In this document: positions 34,601 through 45,470 of the stretch, one piece after another
Position numbering within the stretch: position 1 is the first letter of the stretch
Layout of the letters: every line of letters starts with the position of its first letter
Assembly (NCBI RefSeq): GCF_011397635.1
Contig: NC_064771.1
Location: 9,301,379 to 9,365,378 of the forward strand
From: Epinephelus fuscoguttatus
Taxonomy: Eukaryota; Chordata; Actinopteri; Perciformes; Serranidae
DNA length: 64,000 nt
Direction: 5' to 3'
The notes under the pieces: generated by a model
What the model saw: only the letters and a program-made list of their open reading frames with translations
Database searches by the model: none
What the model was told of the DNA's origin: nothing
Made by a program: the position numbers and the translations under genes

Positions 34601-37600
34601 GCACTGACACTACACACTCTGCTGTTGATGATTATTACAGATTATGCAATGCTTGCGATTCCTCATCCATCATGTGACTGCAAAATAACCTCAGAAACTA
34701 CACATATAATAATGTGTTGCAATGAGGGTGTAGAAGTGATTATATTAATTAAAATAATGTGTTGCTGAATGATCCTCGGAGAGAAATGATGTTATTTTGA
34801 AAGGAATATCTAAATGGCTCCAAGTACAGGGCTCGAAATATTTTTTTTGTCAGTGCATGTAACTTACCTGCACCCCTTTTCTTACTGCATCATTATTATC
34901 TGCGATTTCTCCATGGCTGGATCCAACTGAAATTACAGTAATGTACAGTGAAAGGACTTGAGATTTTATATGGTCATAGGAACATTTTGAGCAGCTTCTT
35001 AGCAAACCTAATATGAAAGGATTTTTTTTTTCCAGTCCTAGTAGGAATTCTTTGGCGACTTCTTCTGTTCCTTTTTATATAAATATTTGTTCATATCAAT
35101 GAATGAAATAATTATTATTACAGACTGAATGTTGACCCTTTATACTTCAATTACCAACAGCTTCATGATTTTAGTACTGAAAATACATCCGTTTCGTGTT
35201 ACCAGTATTTAAACAGTAATACACCGATGATCCCTCTGGCAGTTAAACAGAGGGCTGGAAGGTGAGCTCACTGAACTGCTGGGTCCAGACTGAATGTCCA
35301 GTATCCAACTTTGAACTAACTTCACCACAGTTTGGCAACTGCAATTGCCCTGACCGCAGTGTTTACATACGGTGCTGCTGTTGTGCCGTTCTGTTCCGTC
35401 TGTCTGTCTGTCCTTGCACTGTTCTTATCTTCTTTTCTCTCTGTGATGTTATCTGTTATAAACATCTTTCTTCACTGCATGAGTAGGATGCGTGGCGCGT
35501 AAAGACTGTGGTGTGAGAGCATGTGAAAAGTCAGTTGCATGAGTCTTATGGTCAGTGCGTGAGTTGGTAGCTGAACCAAGTTAAGTGCAAATTCTAGTAG
35601 TTTTTCGAGCCCTGAAGGAGGAGATGATTTATTCAGCTGATTTGATAATGAATAGGTTAATGAAAGTTAATTTCTCACATCTTCTTCCGTCTCTGCATGC
35701 TCATATTGTATTCTAAATGTGTCCTAAAGAAAGAAGCCTCCCTCTGGACCTCCTCCAGCACACATGGGACAGACAGCAGCAGTAGCTGAATTAATTTGGT
35801 GGCTTCCGCCCACAGATTTACTCCCTCTATCATCATCACTTCCACTCATCTGGTTTGCTGCAGCCATAAAAAGAAGTCGCATTGGAAAGGGAAATGCACT
35901 AGAGCAATTTTTAGTTTACAAAACAGCCACCAGCACTATCAGTGCACTGTAGTGGCGGGGTGTGACTCATAGCCTGGGCCTGGACACTTGACATTACTGC
36001 AGCAGAGCTTGGCTCCTCTGACTCGTCTGTCAGTAAATGTCACAGTGGGTCTGGCAAAAGGCCTCCCGTCAGCAGGCTGAAGACAGCTCTTTGTCTGTTC
36101 ACTGAAGAGACAGACATTGTCTGTCCATCCAAAAAGACCCTCAGGGCACAGAGTTTGACTTCGGTCTGTTTTGTCGGAGGACAGATGGCAATTTTGTTGC
36201 AGAGTATAATCTGTTCTCTGTCTCTGTGTTACTCTGTGTCTCCATGTCTGTCCTGACAGTACTGCTGTTATATGAGAATATTCCTCTTATTCCGAGCTGA
36301 ATTAAACAGGGATATTTATTACTGTGATTTATTCCTTTGCTACTGTGGAGGCTACGGAGTTTATTTTAGTGTTTAAATTAGAGTTTGTCCAACAAGGCTT
36401 TGAAATGATCAACTAATCTTCTGTTGTCTCGAGTAGATTAGCAGGCTTCCACGATGTGAAGCCCCTGTTGCAGCTACAGTGTGTAATTGTCTGCGATAGT
36501 GTGTGCATGTGTGTGTCTGTGAGAGAGTTAAGTGAAATACCAAGCTACCACCTAATGCCCGTGACTCATCAGACTTGCCTTGTCAGGTTTTTGTATTGTT
36601 GGAGGCTACAGTTTGTTCTGTGTTTTAAGACACAGGGTATACAGACTAGTTACATGCATGGAACCATTTATCTTCATGCAACAGCATACCTGTTCACTTT
36701 TTGCTGTCAAATATGTGTGTGAACATGCATACATGCAAGCTCTGCATTACTTGTGTGTCTAAGGCGACGCCCTGCCCCATTTGCCTCGGTGGTAGAACCT
36801 TATCAGCGGTGAAACAAATGGAGCAGGGTGGGGTCCTGCTCCTCCTTTGAACTTTCCAGACATAAGAGAGCTCAGGGTGACAAGTCAGTATCTCCACATG
36901 TAGATTTGTGGTCCCGCATGACTACCAGACCAAGGAACATACTGAAGGGAGGGACTGGTGGAAAGAGTGTGTCAGTGCGCAACAGCATCCCGTCTGCAGA
37001 CAAACACTCCAAAGTTCAGCTCTGGCAAAGTCCCACGGGGAAGGATTGCTTCACTGTGGACTAGCAATATTTATGTCAACAGACGTATTGTAGCCAGTAT
37101 AGAGAGACAGCATGCAGAGCTACTGAACCTGTTCTTGGACACAATTGTTGGGCTGAACAGTGACAACAACATCAACATTTTCAGCATGCATGCATGAAGC
37201 AAATCATATATTCCTGTCAGTCAGCCGTAACATGAGAGCTCATGCAGGCCATAGACATTAGGTGAGTTTCCATCCAGCTGTTTATATGCACATTTTAAAT
37301 GGGCAAATAACAAAATTTCGAAAAATTCTCTAAATATCACAGAAAAGTTTTTACTCTTAAGAAAGCTAGTTAGTGTATTAATAAAAGGTAAATGCGACTA
37401 AGTGCAATGAAAACAGATTCAGCAAATGAATAATGATGTACAGTCGTAACGTACTGTCACAGTGGGCCATCACAGTAAGAGTAGACATAATACCATGTTA
37501 ATCATACTGCAGGAGAGACTTGATGTCCTCTGCTATTAGGTGTTAAGAAATATGTGCATGTATTGGCACTGACCAAAATGAATTATAAAATATGTTGGAT

Positions 37601-38450
37601 ATTGGCAAAAAATGCAATATCTTTCATCCCCAGTATGTATTTTATGTCTGCAGCACCATATGATGGATAATAAGCATATATGATATATCTGTAAAAAAAC
37701 AAATCTGTCTGCAGATGAGTAACAAGAAATTACAGTCTAGAAATGCCAAAGATATGTTTGAGGTCAATTAGAAATTGTCTCCACCACATGGTTTTGCAAG
37801 CTGCCAAGTTAATTTTTAAGCTATGGTTTCTCAGCAACTTTTTGATTGCAATAAAAATTTTTTTACAGCTATTCATGACCAAATGCCTGCAGAACTAATG
37901 ACATTCCCATCAGCCTCAGCTGCACTTTGTGTTTAGTGGCAACTGCTAAAATGCTACGCTCAGACATTTCGTTTGGTTAACATTACCTTCTAAACATCAT
38001 CATGTTAGCGTTGTCATTGTGAACATGCTAACATTAGCATGTAGGTCAGAGCACAGCAGTTTTTAACTGTAAACTGTTCCACCTAGTACATATTGTGGTC
38101 ACAGTTCTTTTAGACAAATTAAATGGATTTTGATTAAAAAAAAGTTCAGATTTGTTTATGTAAAGTGTAAAAAACTTTGCTAATATTATACAATTCTCAA
38201 AAAAAAATGTAATTGTTTAAACAAAACACAAAAATGTCCTGATCACATCACTGTTTGCTGGAAGCGTAAGAGTTTGTGACTGTGGAATTTTCCTCTTGTG
38301 TTTTGATGGATGAAGTGTTTGCTAAGGCTAAGCTAAAAGGCAGCACTTCAGAAAATTATCTTCTCGTGTCCCGTCAAGTTTCTACATGTCAGTGATCCGT
38401 GTAGAATATCACCATGAACGAGCCCCTGCATTTATACCTGTGCACACACG

Positions 38451-38499
<49 letters not shown>

Positions 38500-41400
38500 A
38501 CACACAGTGCACAGCTTGCAGCACTTATTCGCAGCATGATTGACAGCATTGAATGACTGTAAAGACTATCTGTCTGACTGGGATGTAGAGTGACACTGAA
38601 GAATGCCTGGCCTGCAGTCAGAGAAAGCAGAGGGAGCCAAGTCGAGCAAGCAGAGCAAAACAAGGGACGGGTCCAAAGGGAGGGAGGGGAGAGGAGCCAC
38701 CCTTCTCCTTACAAGCCCCAACAACAGCCACTCCCTGCCTGGGATGTGCACTCCTCATACCACCCTGCCCTATAAAAACCACTGGCATACACTTAAGGAC
38801 TATGATGAACAACGGGATGCTCAGGAATTCACCAGCAATGTTTGCTTATCACACAGTGAACCTTTGTTTGATTAACTGAGTTTATTCTCCAGTGCATATC
38901 CATATCCCACCTTTCTTCTCATTTGTCATTTCTTAATTCAACACTAAAACAGATTTGCTTCAATCTTATTGTGTTTGTGTAACAGTGGTTTCTCAGTTAA
39001 TCCTTATTCAGCATGTAAAAACATGCAAGAGAGGGAAAAGCCACTGAAGTGAAATCACATAAGCGCTCATGTTTATGTTGCTTTTGTGTCTTGCCAGCCC
39101 TGTTCTCAGAGAAAGTGCGCAACATGTCACCGGATGAGATCAGGATCCCCCCCGAGCCCCCTGGACGCTGCTCGACCCAGTTACAGGTAGACACACCTCC
39201 ACTGTTATTATGATATGTTTCTTAACCACATAACTTTCACTGCAGAGCTTGTAGCAAACTATTCACTTACACCCAATATACTGCTGCTATCATCTCTTGC
39301 AAGCAGTTTTTATATCACCACGAAGGCCACAGTTATTTCTGCTAATCAGACCAGAGGAGAGGGCGTGTGGGTTTAACTGGGGTTGTGGGTGTTTTTAAAA
39401 GCTTGCTAGAATAGTCCTGGTGCCATGTGTTGTGTGTTTTAACATGTCTGTAGGCTTGTTTTATGTACTGTGGAAACTTTTCAAGTATTAAATTCATCCT
39501 ACGAAAAGATGAAGACTTGCCACAGCTCCTAACACAGTCTGTGCTCTCCCCTTTGGCATACGTGAGTTCAAGAGTCAAGAGTTAAAGTTTAAGGTGTTTT
39601 GGGATAAAAGCTATCTCATCCAGAGACTAGTCATCCTGATGTTGATGCAGTCAAAATAACCTGTTCTCCACGCCAAGTGAATAATTTAGAAGTTTCCCTC
39701 GTTCCCTCTGGGGTTAGAAAAAAATTCTGGTGGCTACATAAATCCTGAGACTCACCCCTGTAATTAAACCAACACACAGTGTCATCTTCTATCAATTTAG
39801 TATCACCAGCACTGCTCTCTTCCTGCCTCGCTGTTGTGCATTTGGTGCGTCTAGCTGCAATAAGGTTCGTTCTGTGAGGAACCAAGGCACGTCAGGACAC
39901 ACAGCTGACTTAGTAAGCGTACAGCTCAGCAATATCCCCGCTGGGCTGGCACTCCCCCTCCCCCTCCTGTCAGATGAAGAACTAATGATTCACCGTCACC
40001 AGAACAGCCTGGATATCCCTGCCCTTAGGGCACGGAGAAACAGACACATGAATTCTCAGAATATGTTTCTTGCAGTTCGTTTCACCATTCGCTGGAATGT
40101 ATCCATTTTATGAACAGTTTGCCTTTTGCAATCATGCTCTGACCTTGAGGTTTGAACATTCCATTGACTGCCAGAGTCTGAGAGCTCAGGTTTTCAGTGA
40201 GCCTCAGATTTGTCCTTCGAAAAACAACAAATGCCTAGAACACCCTTTACATATACCTGACAAGGACCTACAGATGCCATGTTGTCACTCTTGTCTGTCT
40301 CGATACTTGATGTGTTTTAACATATGGACCAAAATAACCCATTACCAAGTATTATCGAAACATCTACATTCAAACAAAGCTGCTCTCAATCCTTTTTGCA
40401 TTGGGGATCCAATTCTCTGTCATTCAGATACCCCGCCTTGTCAGTAAACTTTCTGTCGCTGCCGTCTCCGGAGCCACTCATCCTAGTTGACAGTCGGTTC
40501 AACATCTTCCCATTTAGCACTCGTTAACACAGCAGTGGCCCATGTCCAACAAAGAGCCGTTAGGTCCCAAATAACTCACATCAACGCTGAAAAGGCTTGA
40601 TTCACTCGTTAAACTTATTAATAATCATTAGGTAATGTTAGCTGTGGTGCTAATAGTTAGTCCTGTCACTGTAGCTGCGCACCAAGGCAGATCTCAGTCT
40701 AACAACTGTCCCCAGCGCTGAGCTCACACTCCCACAGCAGCTACAACCCATATGTGTCGAAGTTGAACAGGGTATTTTGACAGATTTGGCAGTTGGGCAG
40801 TTATTTTTAACAATTATTTTTAACAAAATGGGTCCATATGGGAGACAGTGACAAAGGAGTAATAGCTTCTCATTTTTAGCAGCATTCCCTTCTTCCATCT
40901 TTTTCCATGTTAGCCTTCATTTATCACTGTGGATGCCTTGGCTACATCTGCCAGCTCCTTGTGGCTCAGTTGAACCTGGTTGTCAAATATTTCCCAGAGG
41001 TTTCAGAAACATTATACACAATAGCTCCATTCAGGCTGACCCTTGCTCCAGCAGAGCTGGTCGTTAAAAGGTTTTGTTTATTTGATGACATTGACAGTGT
41101 ATTCTGCCAAATGTAGAGTGTGGAGGAAGCTGAGTCAAAGCAGAGGTGTTGATTGTGTTACACTGAGAGATTACCTGGCGTCTGTTCACGTCCTTCATTG
41201 ATTTGTTTGTTTTGTAACAGGACAAGATCCACAAGCTGTACGAGAGGAAGCTCCATGGAGATTTTGACACAAACAGCCACATCCAGAAAAAGAAAGAATT
41301 TAGAAACCCAAGGTATGCAGCTCCGCTAAGGAACGCACCCAAACCAACACACACACACACACGGAGCGCTATTAACACATGATACCAGATACACTTTGGT

Positions 41401-44400
41401 GTAAACACTTAACATGCTCATTCAATTTCTCTATCTGTTAAACAACAATGAACAACAAAGTGTCTTATTAGCTTTTTATTTGTTTTTTAGCATTTACGAG
41501 AAGCTCATTCAGTTCTGCAGCATAGATGAACTGGGAACCAACTACCCAAAAGATATGTTTGATCCTCATGGCTGGTCAGAGGACTCTTACTATGAAGCTT
41601 TAGGTGAGTTCATTAACTTATTCACATCTCTGTGTTTAGAACTCAACACTAATATATGCCTCTTGTCATTTCAGCCAAAGCCCAGAAAGTCGAGATGGAC
41701 AAACTGGAGAAAGCCAAGAAGGAACGGACCAAGGTGAGTCAAACAACAACAAAAAGAGGATTTGTCAGTTGTCTCCTCTGTCTGCGTCAGGGGCAAGTCT
41801 CCACCAGCTGCAGTTAATTTCTACTTTACATCCTTCATCAGACACACGCAGAAATCGGCATTGCCAAGTTCAGCTCTCGTAACTGCAGCTCAGGCCCAGC
41901 CCAGTGCAGCTTTAACAGCTGAGCCATGCCCATACGTGTTGTTCAGTGTTTTTCACATCTCCAGTAGATGTGCACTTTAAAAACACCTGAGTGTGTCTTT
42001 CTTTGCCAGCCATTTTTGCTTTTGCTAGATACGCTGATTAATCATTCAGAGGTGATACGCGCTGCTATGATCAGCAGCAGCAGCAGCATTCCAGCAGCTG
42101 CACCTTGGTTAGAAAGTGGACTTGAATGAACATGTACCTTACAGGAGCTGCTTTATGTTTCTCTTCTGTGAAATGTCCGTGGTATGCAGGCTACAGATAA
42201 GAGGAGTGAGATTTTGATGTGAGAATGAGACAGAGAGAGAGAGTAACTTTCTTCTTCTCACAAACACGGTTACTGCCGATGCCCCTTGAGTAAAGTACTT
42301 GACGTCTTCTGTTATCAGTGGCAGTAGACCATTGTTGTTGGTTTAAAATGGTTACACATCAAAAAGCACCAGGAATCAAATCAATGTTCTAATGATTCCT
42401 CTGTTTCACAGATTGAGTTTGTCACAGGGACTAAGAAGGGCACCAACCCCTCAAGCACAGCAGCCTCCACCACCAGCAGCAGCACCACCACCACAGCCAC
42501 AGGTAAACAACCACAACGCTGCACCTCACAAATTGGGCTTCTTTCAGAGATGCACCTAGCTACATAAATGTCCTTTACATGACACTTCCTACACAAGTCT
42601 GATTTAAGTGTTGTCACATTATTGCTAAGGCCACAGCAGCTGTGTTCTTCCTCATTGAGAATAATGTAGTTTAATGTAATTATCTCTTATCCACAAAGAA
42701 AATCAGTTATGAGATTCAGTCTAATAAACTGTGAAACACTGTGAATGAGCCAATTTTAAGTTGTAAGAGAGATTTTTCTTATGTTAGATCAGCCTGTATT
42801 AGTGTGCTTTCATTCTTCTTCTTTTACTCTCATGCTGCAGTTCAAAAGAATTTAAAAAACAAACTCATGAAGAACCATCAAACCATCACTCTCTAAATCT
42901 CCACCTATGCTAGTGAGAAGCAAGGCAAGTTTCCCTTCCTCATGGTCATTAATTAAAGCCTCTGAAAACTTGGTTTTAAATCTTTCTGCATAAACGATAA
43001 ATATTCTGCTTCATCTGTGTTGGTGTCTTTGATGAGAGGTGATTGACAGCAGCACAAGCAAACATCAACACAACTGTCACATTTTGATTCAAAGGTAGCT
43101 AACCTGTGATTGTTACACAGACATACATGACGTAGCCCTTTTCCAACTGTGCCGCGCCCTCTTCAAATTAGAGAAAATAAAAGTGAGGACAAAAACAGAA
43201 ATACAGAAATCTCATGTGAAAGCACTTGGGCAGGACATTATGAGTTTATGTAGGACCCCTTGGCTTCTTGTAAGACGCTGGGTAGGGGAAATAGTTTCTT
43301 CAATTCCTTTAAGCTACAGAGGCCATTCAACTGTAATATAAGTTTTAAAATTCATTTTTTGTCATTATTTTCCCAATATCAGATTTTGATTTTTCAGATT
43401 TTATATGCATATTTCTTGAGTATTTCAGCTCTATTTGTAATTATCCTGTCAGATTTAGGCAGAGTCCCTAATGGAACATTTAGAGAACAACAGGGTGTTC
43501 TCCCAATTCATCAAATACAGATGCTTGGTCAATGGCCCTCTGTGTCTGAAACCACAGCTCCACACACGGAGTCTCGTCATTATTAGACACTTCGAACAAC
43601 AGATGTTGTATAAAGACTGAGAAAGTGTGTCTAGGATAGAAGAAAGGAATGGTGGATGGGTCAAACAAACATAGGACTTTCACTCAGGAAACCATCAATA
43701 TTTAATTTGAACTTTGTAACATAGGTCACATGACGTAACATTAGTAATAAATAGGGCCGTAACGGTACATGTATTTGTGTTGAACCGTTCGGTACGCGAC
43801 TTTCGGTTCGGCATGACCCTGTACCGAATTATTGGGCGCAGGATATTATTTTTTTTTGTTTGTTTGTTTTGTTTTATTTTAATTCCGTTTTTGCGAGCCG
43901 AACCATTTAAAATATCTAGTTCCCCGACGGACGTAATTGAGTGACGGACCTAGTCCGACCGTAAATCTCTGCTTTCACTTTGTGCAGCGCATTCTTGCAT
44001 TTTGACAACATGGCAAGTGAGCCTGACGAACCTGAAGACCCACCCGCAAATCTTAAGTCCTCCGTTTGGGAACACTTTGGTTTCAGGGTAAAATACGAAG
44101 ATGGAAATAAACAAGTGGAGAAGACAAAAGCAGTGTGCCGACACTGCAGAACAGCGGTCGGGTATGTAGTTGGAAACACGTCTAACATGCTAATGCATCT
44201 ATAGCGACACCACCCGAGTTTGAACGTTAACCGGCACGACTAGAAAAAGCAATCTGGTGCAAACTACGATACTGTCGTCGTTTAAAAGAAAGAGTGTTTC
44301 CCTGACCATCGCGCTAAAGAAATAACCAACGGCAAATTGTTTAAGCTGCACTTTAGATATAAGCATGTTTTGTTTACTGCACTTTAACAAAGTGGGAAAG

Positions 44401-45470
44401 CTAAGTAAGTTCCTAGTAAAACTGAATCTGAGCAGGCTTTAAAGCTGACCAGCTGCACTATACTTTTTATTTTAATTGAGTAAAACTGTTAAAGCAGAAA
44501 TTTATATTTATATTTTTCATTCAAAAATGTGTTTAAAAAAAACAGCAGGATTTTATTTTTCACTTTTATATTTCTATTTTCATTCAAACAATGTGAAAAA
44601 GCAGGATTTTATATATATTTGTTTCATTCAAAAATTGTGTCTGCTGTGGTGGTATGTTTTAATAAAGTTACCAATAAGTAAAAGATATTTAATAGTTTTT
44701 TCATTACTGTACCGAAAAAAACCGAACTGTGACTTGTGTACCGAGGTATGTACCGAACCGAGATTTTTGTGTATCGTTACACCCCTAGTAATAAATGTAA
44801 TTATTTTAACCCTAAGCATGATCTTTTTTCTAAACCAAGTACTTTTATACCTAAAACTGAAGTAAACCCTAGGAGTTTACCTGTCACAATAGAGGTTTAT
44901 TTCGAAAATACACTATACATGTAACAAGTGAAAATTGACATGCTGTCCCTGAGCATCCAAAACTGATGCTAGAGGGGCATCTTTTAAACGTATGCTTGCA
45001 AGCTAGCAATCTTTTTCTTCACTGCCTTGGTTGGTGCATCGCTGCGTTTCTTGCTGCAGTTCCGCCACATCAGTGAAAAAGTGCAAAATACGATGGCAGC
45101 ACTCGCTCGCACATTTGTGTGCTAATGCGTGTACACAGTAGAACCTAAACGAAAAGTTTTGCTTCACTGCCATCTACTTAATACTTCTGAACTTTAGCAA
45201 TGTCAGCTCTTTCTTCAGTGTAGTGTCAGGCAACCCATTCCTGTGCAGCTCACATGACTCACTCCTCCCCTGTGTTTCCTCTCATCAGCTGAAGCCCAGA
45301 AGAGGAAAAGCAAGTGGGACTCTGCGATCCCCGTGACCCTGGCCCAGCCCACCCTCATCACTACCACCGCGACCCTGCCTGCCGTCGTTTCCGTGACAAC
45401 CACTGCCAGCGGCACCAAGACCACCGTCATATCTGCAGTGGGCACCATCCTAAAGAAGGCGAAGCAGTGA
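24728..45470 (+). CDS. sap30bp: sap30bp, SAP30-binding protein (HCNGP)
   Basis: Ten coding exons with consistent phases: 24728-24821, 25454-25563, 28301-28345, 33458-33497, 39098-39186, 41221-41312, 41491-41603, 41675-41733, 42412-42502, 45289-45470; 915 nt, 304 codons plus stop (human about 308). The N-terminus (MASGKKSALLSSLADYGDDS) and acidic residues 20-85 precede the conserved HCNGP region, about residues 97-195 (VRNMSPDEIRIPPEPPGRC, KKEFRNPSIYEKLIQFC, IDELGTNYPKDMFDPHGW), then a charged helix, a Ser/Thr run (TSSSTTTTAT) and the conserved end (KRKSKWDSAIPVT, ... GTILKKAKQ). SAP30BP is a nuclear protein that binds SAP30 of the Sin3 corepressor and, with RBM17, promotes splicing of short introns. 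The KWDSAIP peptide is conserved. Likely poly(A) signals at about 46070 and 46425. Confidence 0.95.
24987..25030 (+). repeat. 22-bp exact tandem duplication
   Basis: Two identical units beginning TATGAATAAATAAAACTGCA, 24987-25008 and 25009-25030, in sap30bp intron 1. Confidence 0.95.
25218..25286. repeat. (GT)n(GA)n composite microsatellite
   Basis: A short GT run switches to a GA run (GTGTGTGTGAGTGAGAGAGA) in sap30bp intron 1. The same GT-to-GA design recurs at 28637-28694. Confidence 0.95.
26910..27185. mobile_element. TTAA-bounded MITE, copy 1
   Basis: It runs from TTAAATAAAGGAGTACTTCA to GTGAGGTGCCCCTTTAA, with TTAA at both ends. The body (GATATCCTGACC, TTTCCCATAATGCA, GACATCATCAG, TTAAGAAACCTCCCTCCAGA) matches a second copy at about 31645-31940. 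Non-coding; lies in sap30bp intron 2. Confidence 0.7.
27237..28127. mobile_element. long fold-back MITE with TTAA ends
   Basis: About 890 bp that is one large imperfect inverted repeat with arms of about 400 bp meeting near 27640. Matching blocks, left arm versus reverse complement of right arm, include GAAGTCATAGGG, ACAAACTCTCACA, AACTGAAAGT, TATCTATGCTCTCTTCA, TTGACAAAAACAG and GTGTGACTT. The ends read TTAA-AGGAATAATTC and GAAATGTTCCT-TTAA, the target choice of piggyBac-like elements. Near its right end, one arm has about 45 nt that the other lacks. No transposase; lies in sap30bp intron 2. Confidence 0.8.
28637..28694. repeat. (TG)n(AG)n composite microsatellite
   Basis: TG run turning into AG run, then GCGCGCGC, in sap30bp intron 3. 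The minus- and plus-strand frames through it are low-complexity. Confidence 0.95.
29583..30650. mobile_element. MITE (CACTGCATGGTTTGGCTCG type), interrupted
   Basis: The left end (TCTCACTGCATGGTTTGGCT, ACTCAGCTCACTTTTTGTAG) and the reverse complement of the right end (TTTCCACTGCATAGTATGGC, ATGGTTTTCCTTTGACAAAA) are related and recognised as ends of a common fish MITE. Between them a different repeat (about 29775-30385) is inserted. Boundaries are approximate. Confidence 0.5.
29775..30385 (+). mobile_element. AAGGTCA-rich interspersed repeat, copy 1
   Basis: Shares an ordered series of blocks with 60474-61094: GGTCAAAGGTCA, ACATTTTATATCC-type segment, CATAATGTTCT, ATACTGAATTGGT, CATCCATATTTGAA, ACATATGAGTCTG, CAGAGGCATACAACCGCAAGG. 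A widespread fish family; non-coding. Confidence 0.7.
30672..31040 (+). mobile_element. GCTAACATCAGCATG-type repeat, copy 1
   Basis: Blocks TATTGGATGTATTGCTGTGA, GGCCATCATCAGGTTAAAAT, TAAACATCAGCATGATGGCA and TGTTAGCATGGTGATGTTAG mark a well-known high-copy teleost repeat. A partial second copy is at 37862-38064. Confidence 0.65.
31177..31470. mobile_element. short MITE, GACTTGAG-rich
   Basis: The ends are inverted (CAGAGGTG at the left, CCACCTCTG at the right). The body is dense in ACTTGGACTT and GGGACTTG words. About 290 bp, non-coding, in sap30bp intron 3. Matches a common fish family by eye. Confidence 0.65.
31645..31940. mobile_element. TTAA-type MITE, copy 2
   Basis: Diverged copy of 26910-27185: shared ACATATCCTGACTGTTAGTC, TTTCCCATAATGCAACC, GTGACATCATCAGGGTTATG and AAGAAAGCTCCCCCCCAGAG, with about 70 nt extra in the middle. 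Confidence 0.65.
34055..34175 (-). mobile_element. hAT-type MITE end (AGGGCTGGGCGGTATG)
   Basis: On the minus strand it begins GTAGGGCTGGGCGGTATGTC, then AATATCACGGTATTAT, a recognised fish hAT-type terminus. The far end was not found; an A-rich/GA tract lies at 34060-34090. Upstream, 33770-34010 (GGACTGGAGGAACTT) looks like another repeat fragment. Confidence 0.5.
37862..38064 (+). mobile_element. GCTAACATCAGCATG-type repeat, copy 2 (partial)
   Basis: Shares GACCAAATGCCTGCAGAACT, CATCAGCCTCAGCTG and AACATGCTAACATTAGCATG with the family of 30672-31040. Lies in sap30bp intron 4. Confidence 0.6.
38447..38497. repeat. (CG)n(CA)n microsatellite
   Basis: ACACGCGCGCGCGCAC followed by about 20 CA units, alternating purine-pyrimidine throughout, in sap30bp intron 4. 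Confidence 0.95.
43752..44787. mobile_element. hAT transposon derivative, complete ends, internally deleted
   Basis: A 1036-bp element in sap30bp intron 9. An 8-bp target duplication, GTAATAAA, lies on both sides (43744-43751 and 44788-44795). The inverted ends begin TAGGGCCGTAACGGTACA (left) and TAGGGGTGTAACGATACA (right, reversed), followed by GGTTCGGTAC-type words on both sides. 8-bp duplications and TAGGG ends are hAT hallmarks. Only a short coding part remains (see 44010-44202); no transposase catalytic domain is present. Confidence 0.9.
44010..44202 (+). pseudogene. BED zinc-finger fragment of a hAT transposase
   Basis: From the ATG at 44010 the frame reads MASEPDEPEDPPANLKSSVW, EHFGFRV, then CRHCRTAVGY and NTSNMLMHL, ended by TAG at 44202-44204; beyond the stop the expected RHHP residues are still readable. 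This is the BED-type finger (W..F....., C..C, then H) of ZBED/hAT transposases. The final histidine pair is damaged by the stop: MHL then stop before RHH. The dimerisation and catalytic parts are missing. Transposition would need another copy to supply the enzyme. Confidence 0.75.

Noticed and set aside
42841..42895. Possible extra sap30bp exon after CATGCTGCAG
   Set aside because: The acceptor looks good, but the sequence reaches a stop quickly (ACTCTCTAAATC), has no donor of fitting phase, and exon 9 joins exon 10 cleanly with conserved residues.
43260..43586. 108-codon plus-strand frame in sap30bp intron 9
   Set aside because: Low-complexity hydrophobic composition, no family resemblance, not flanked by convincing splice sites.
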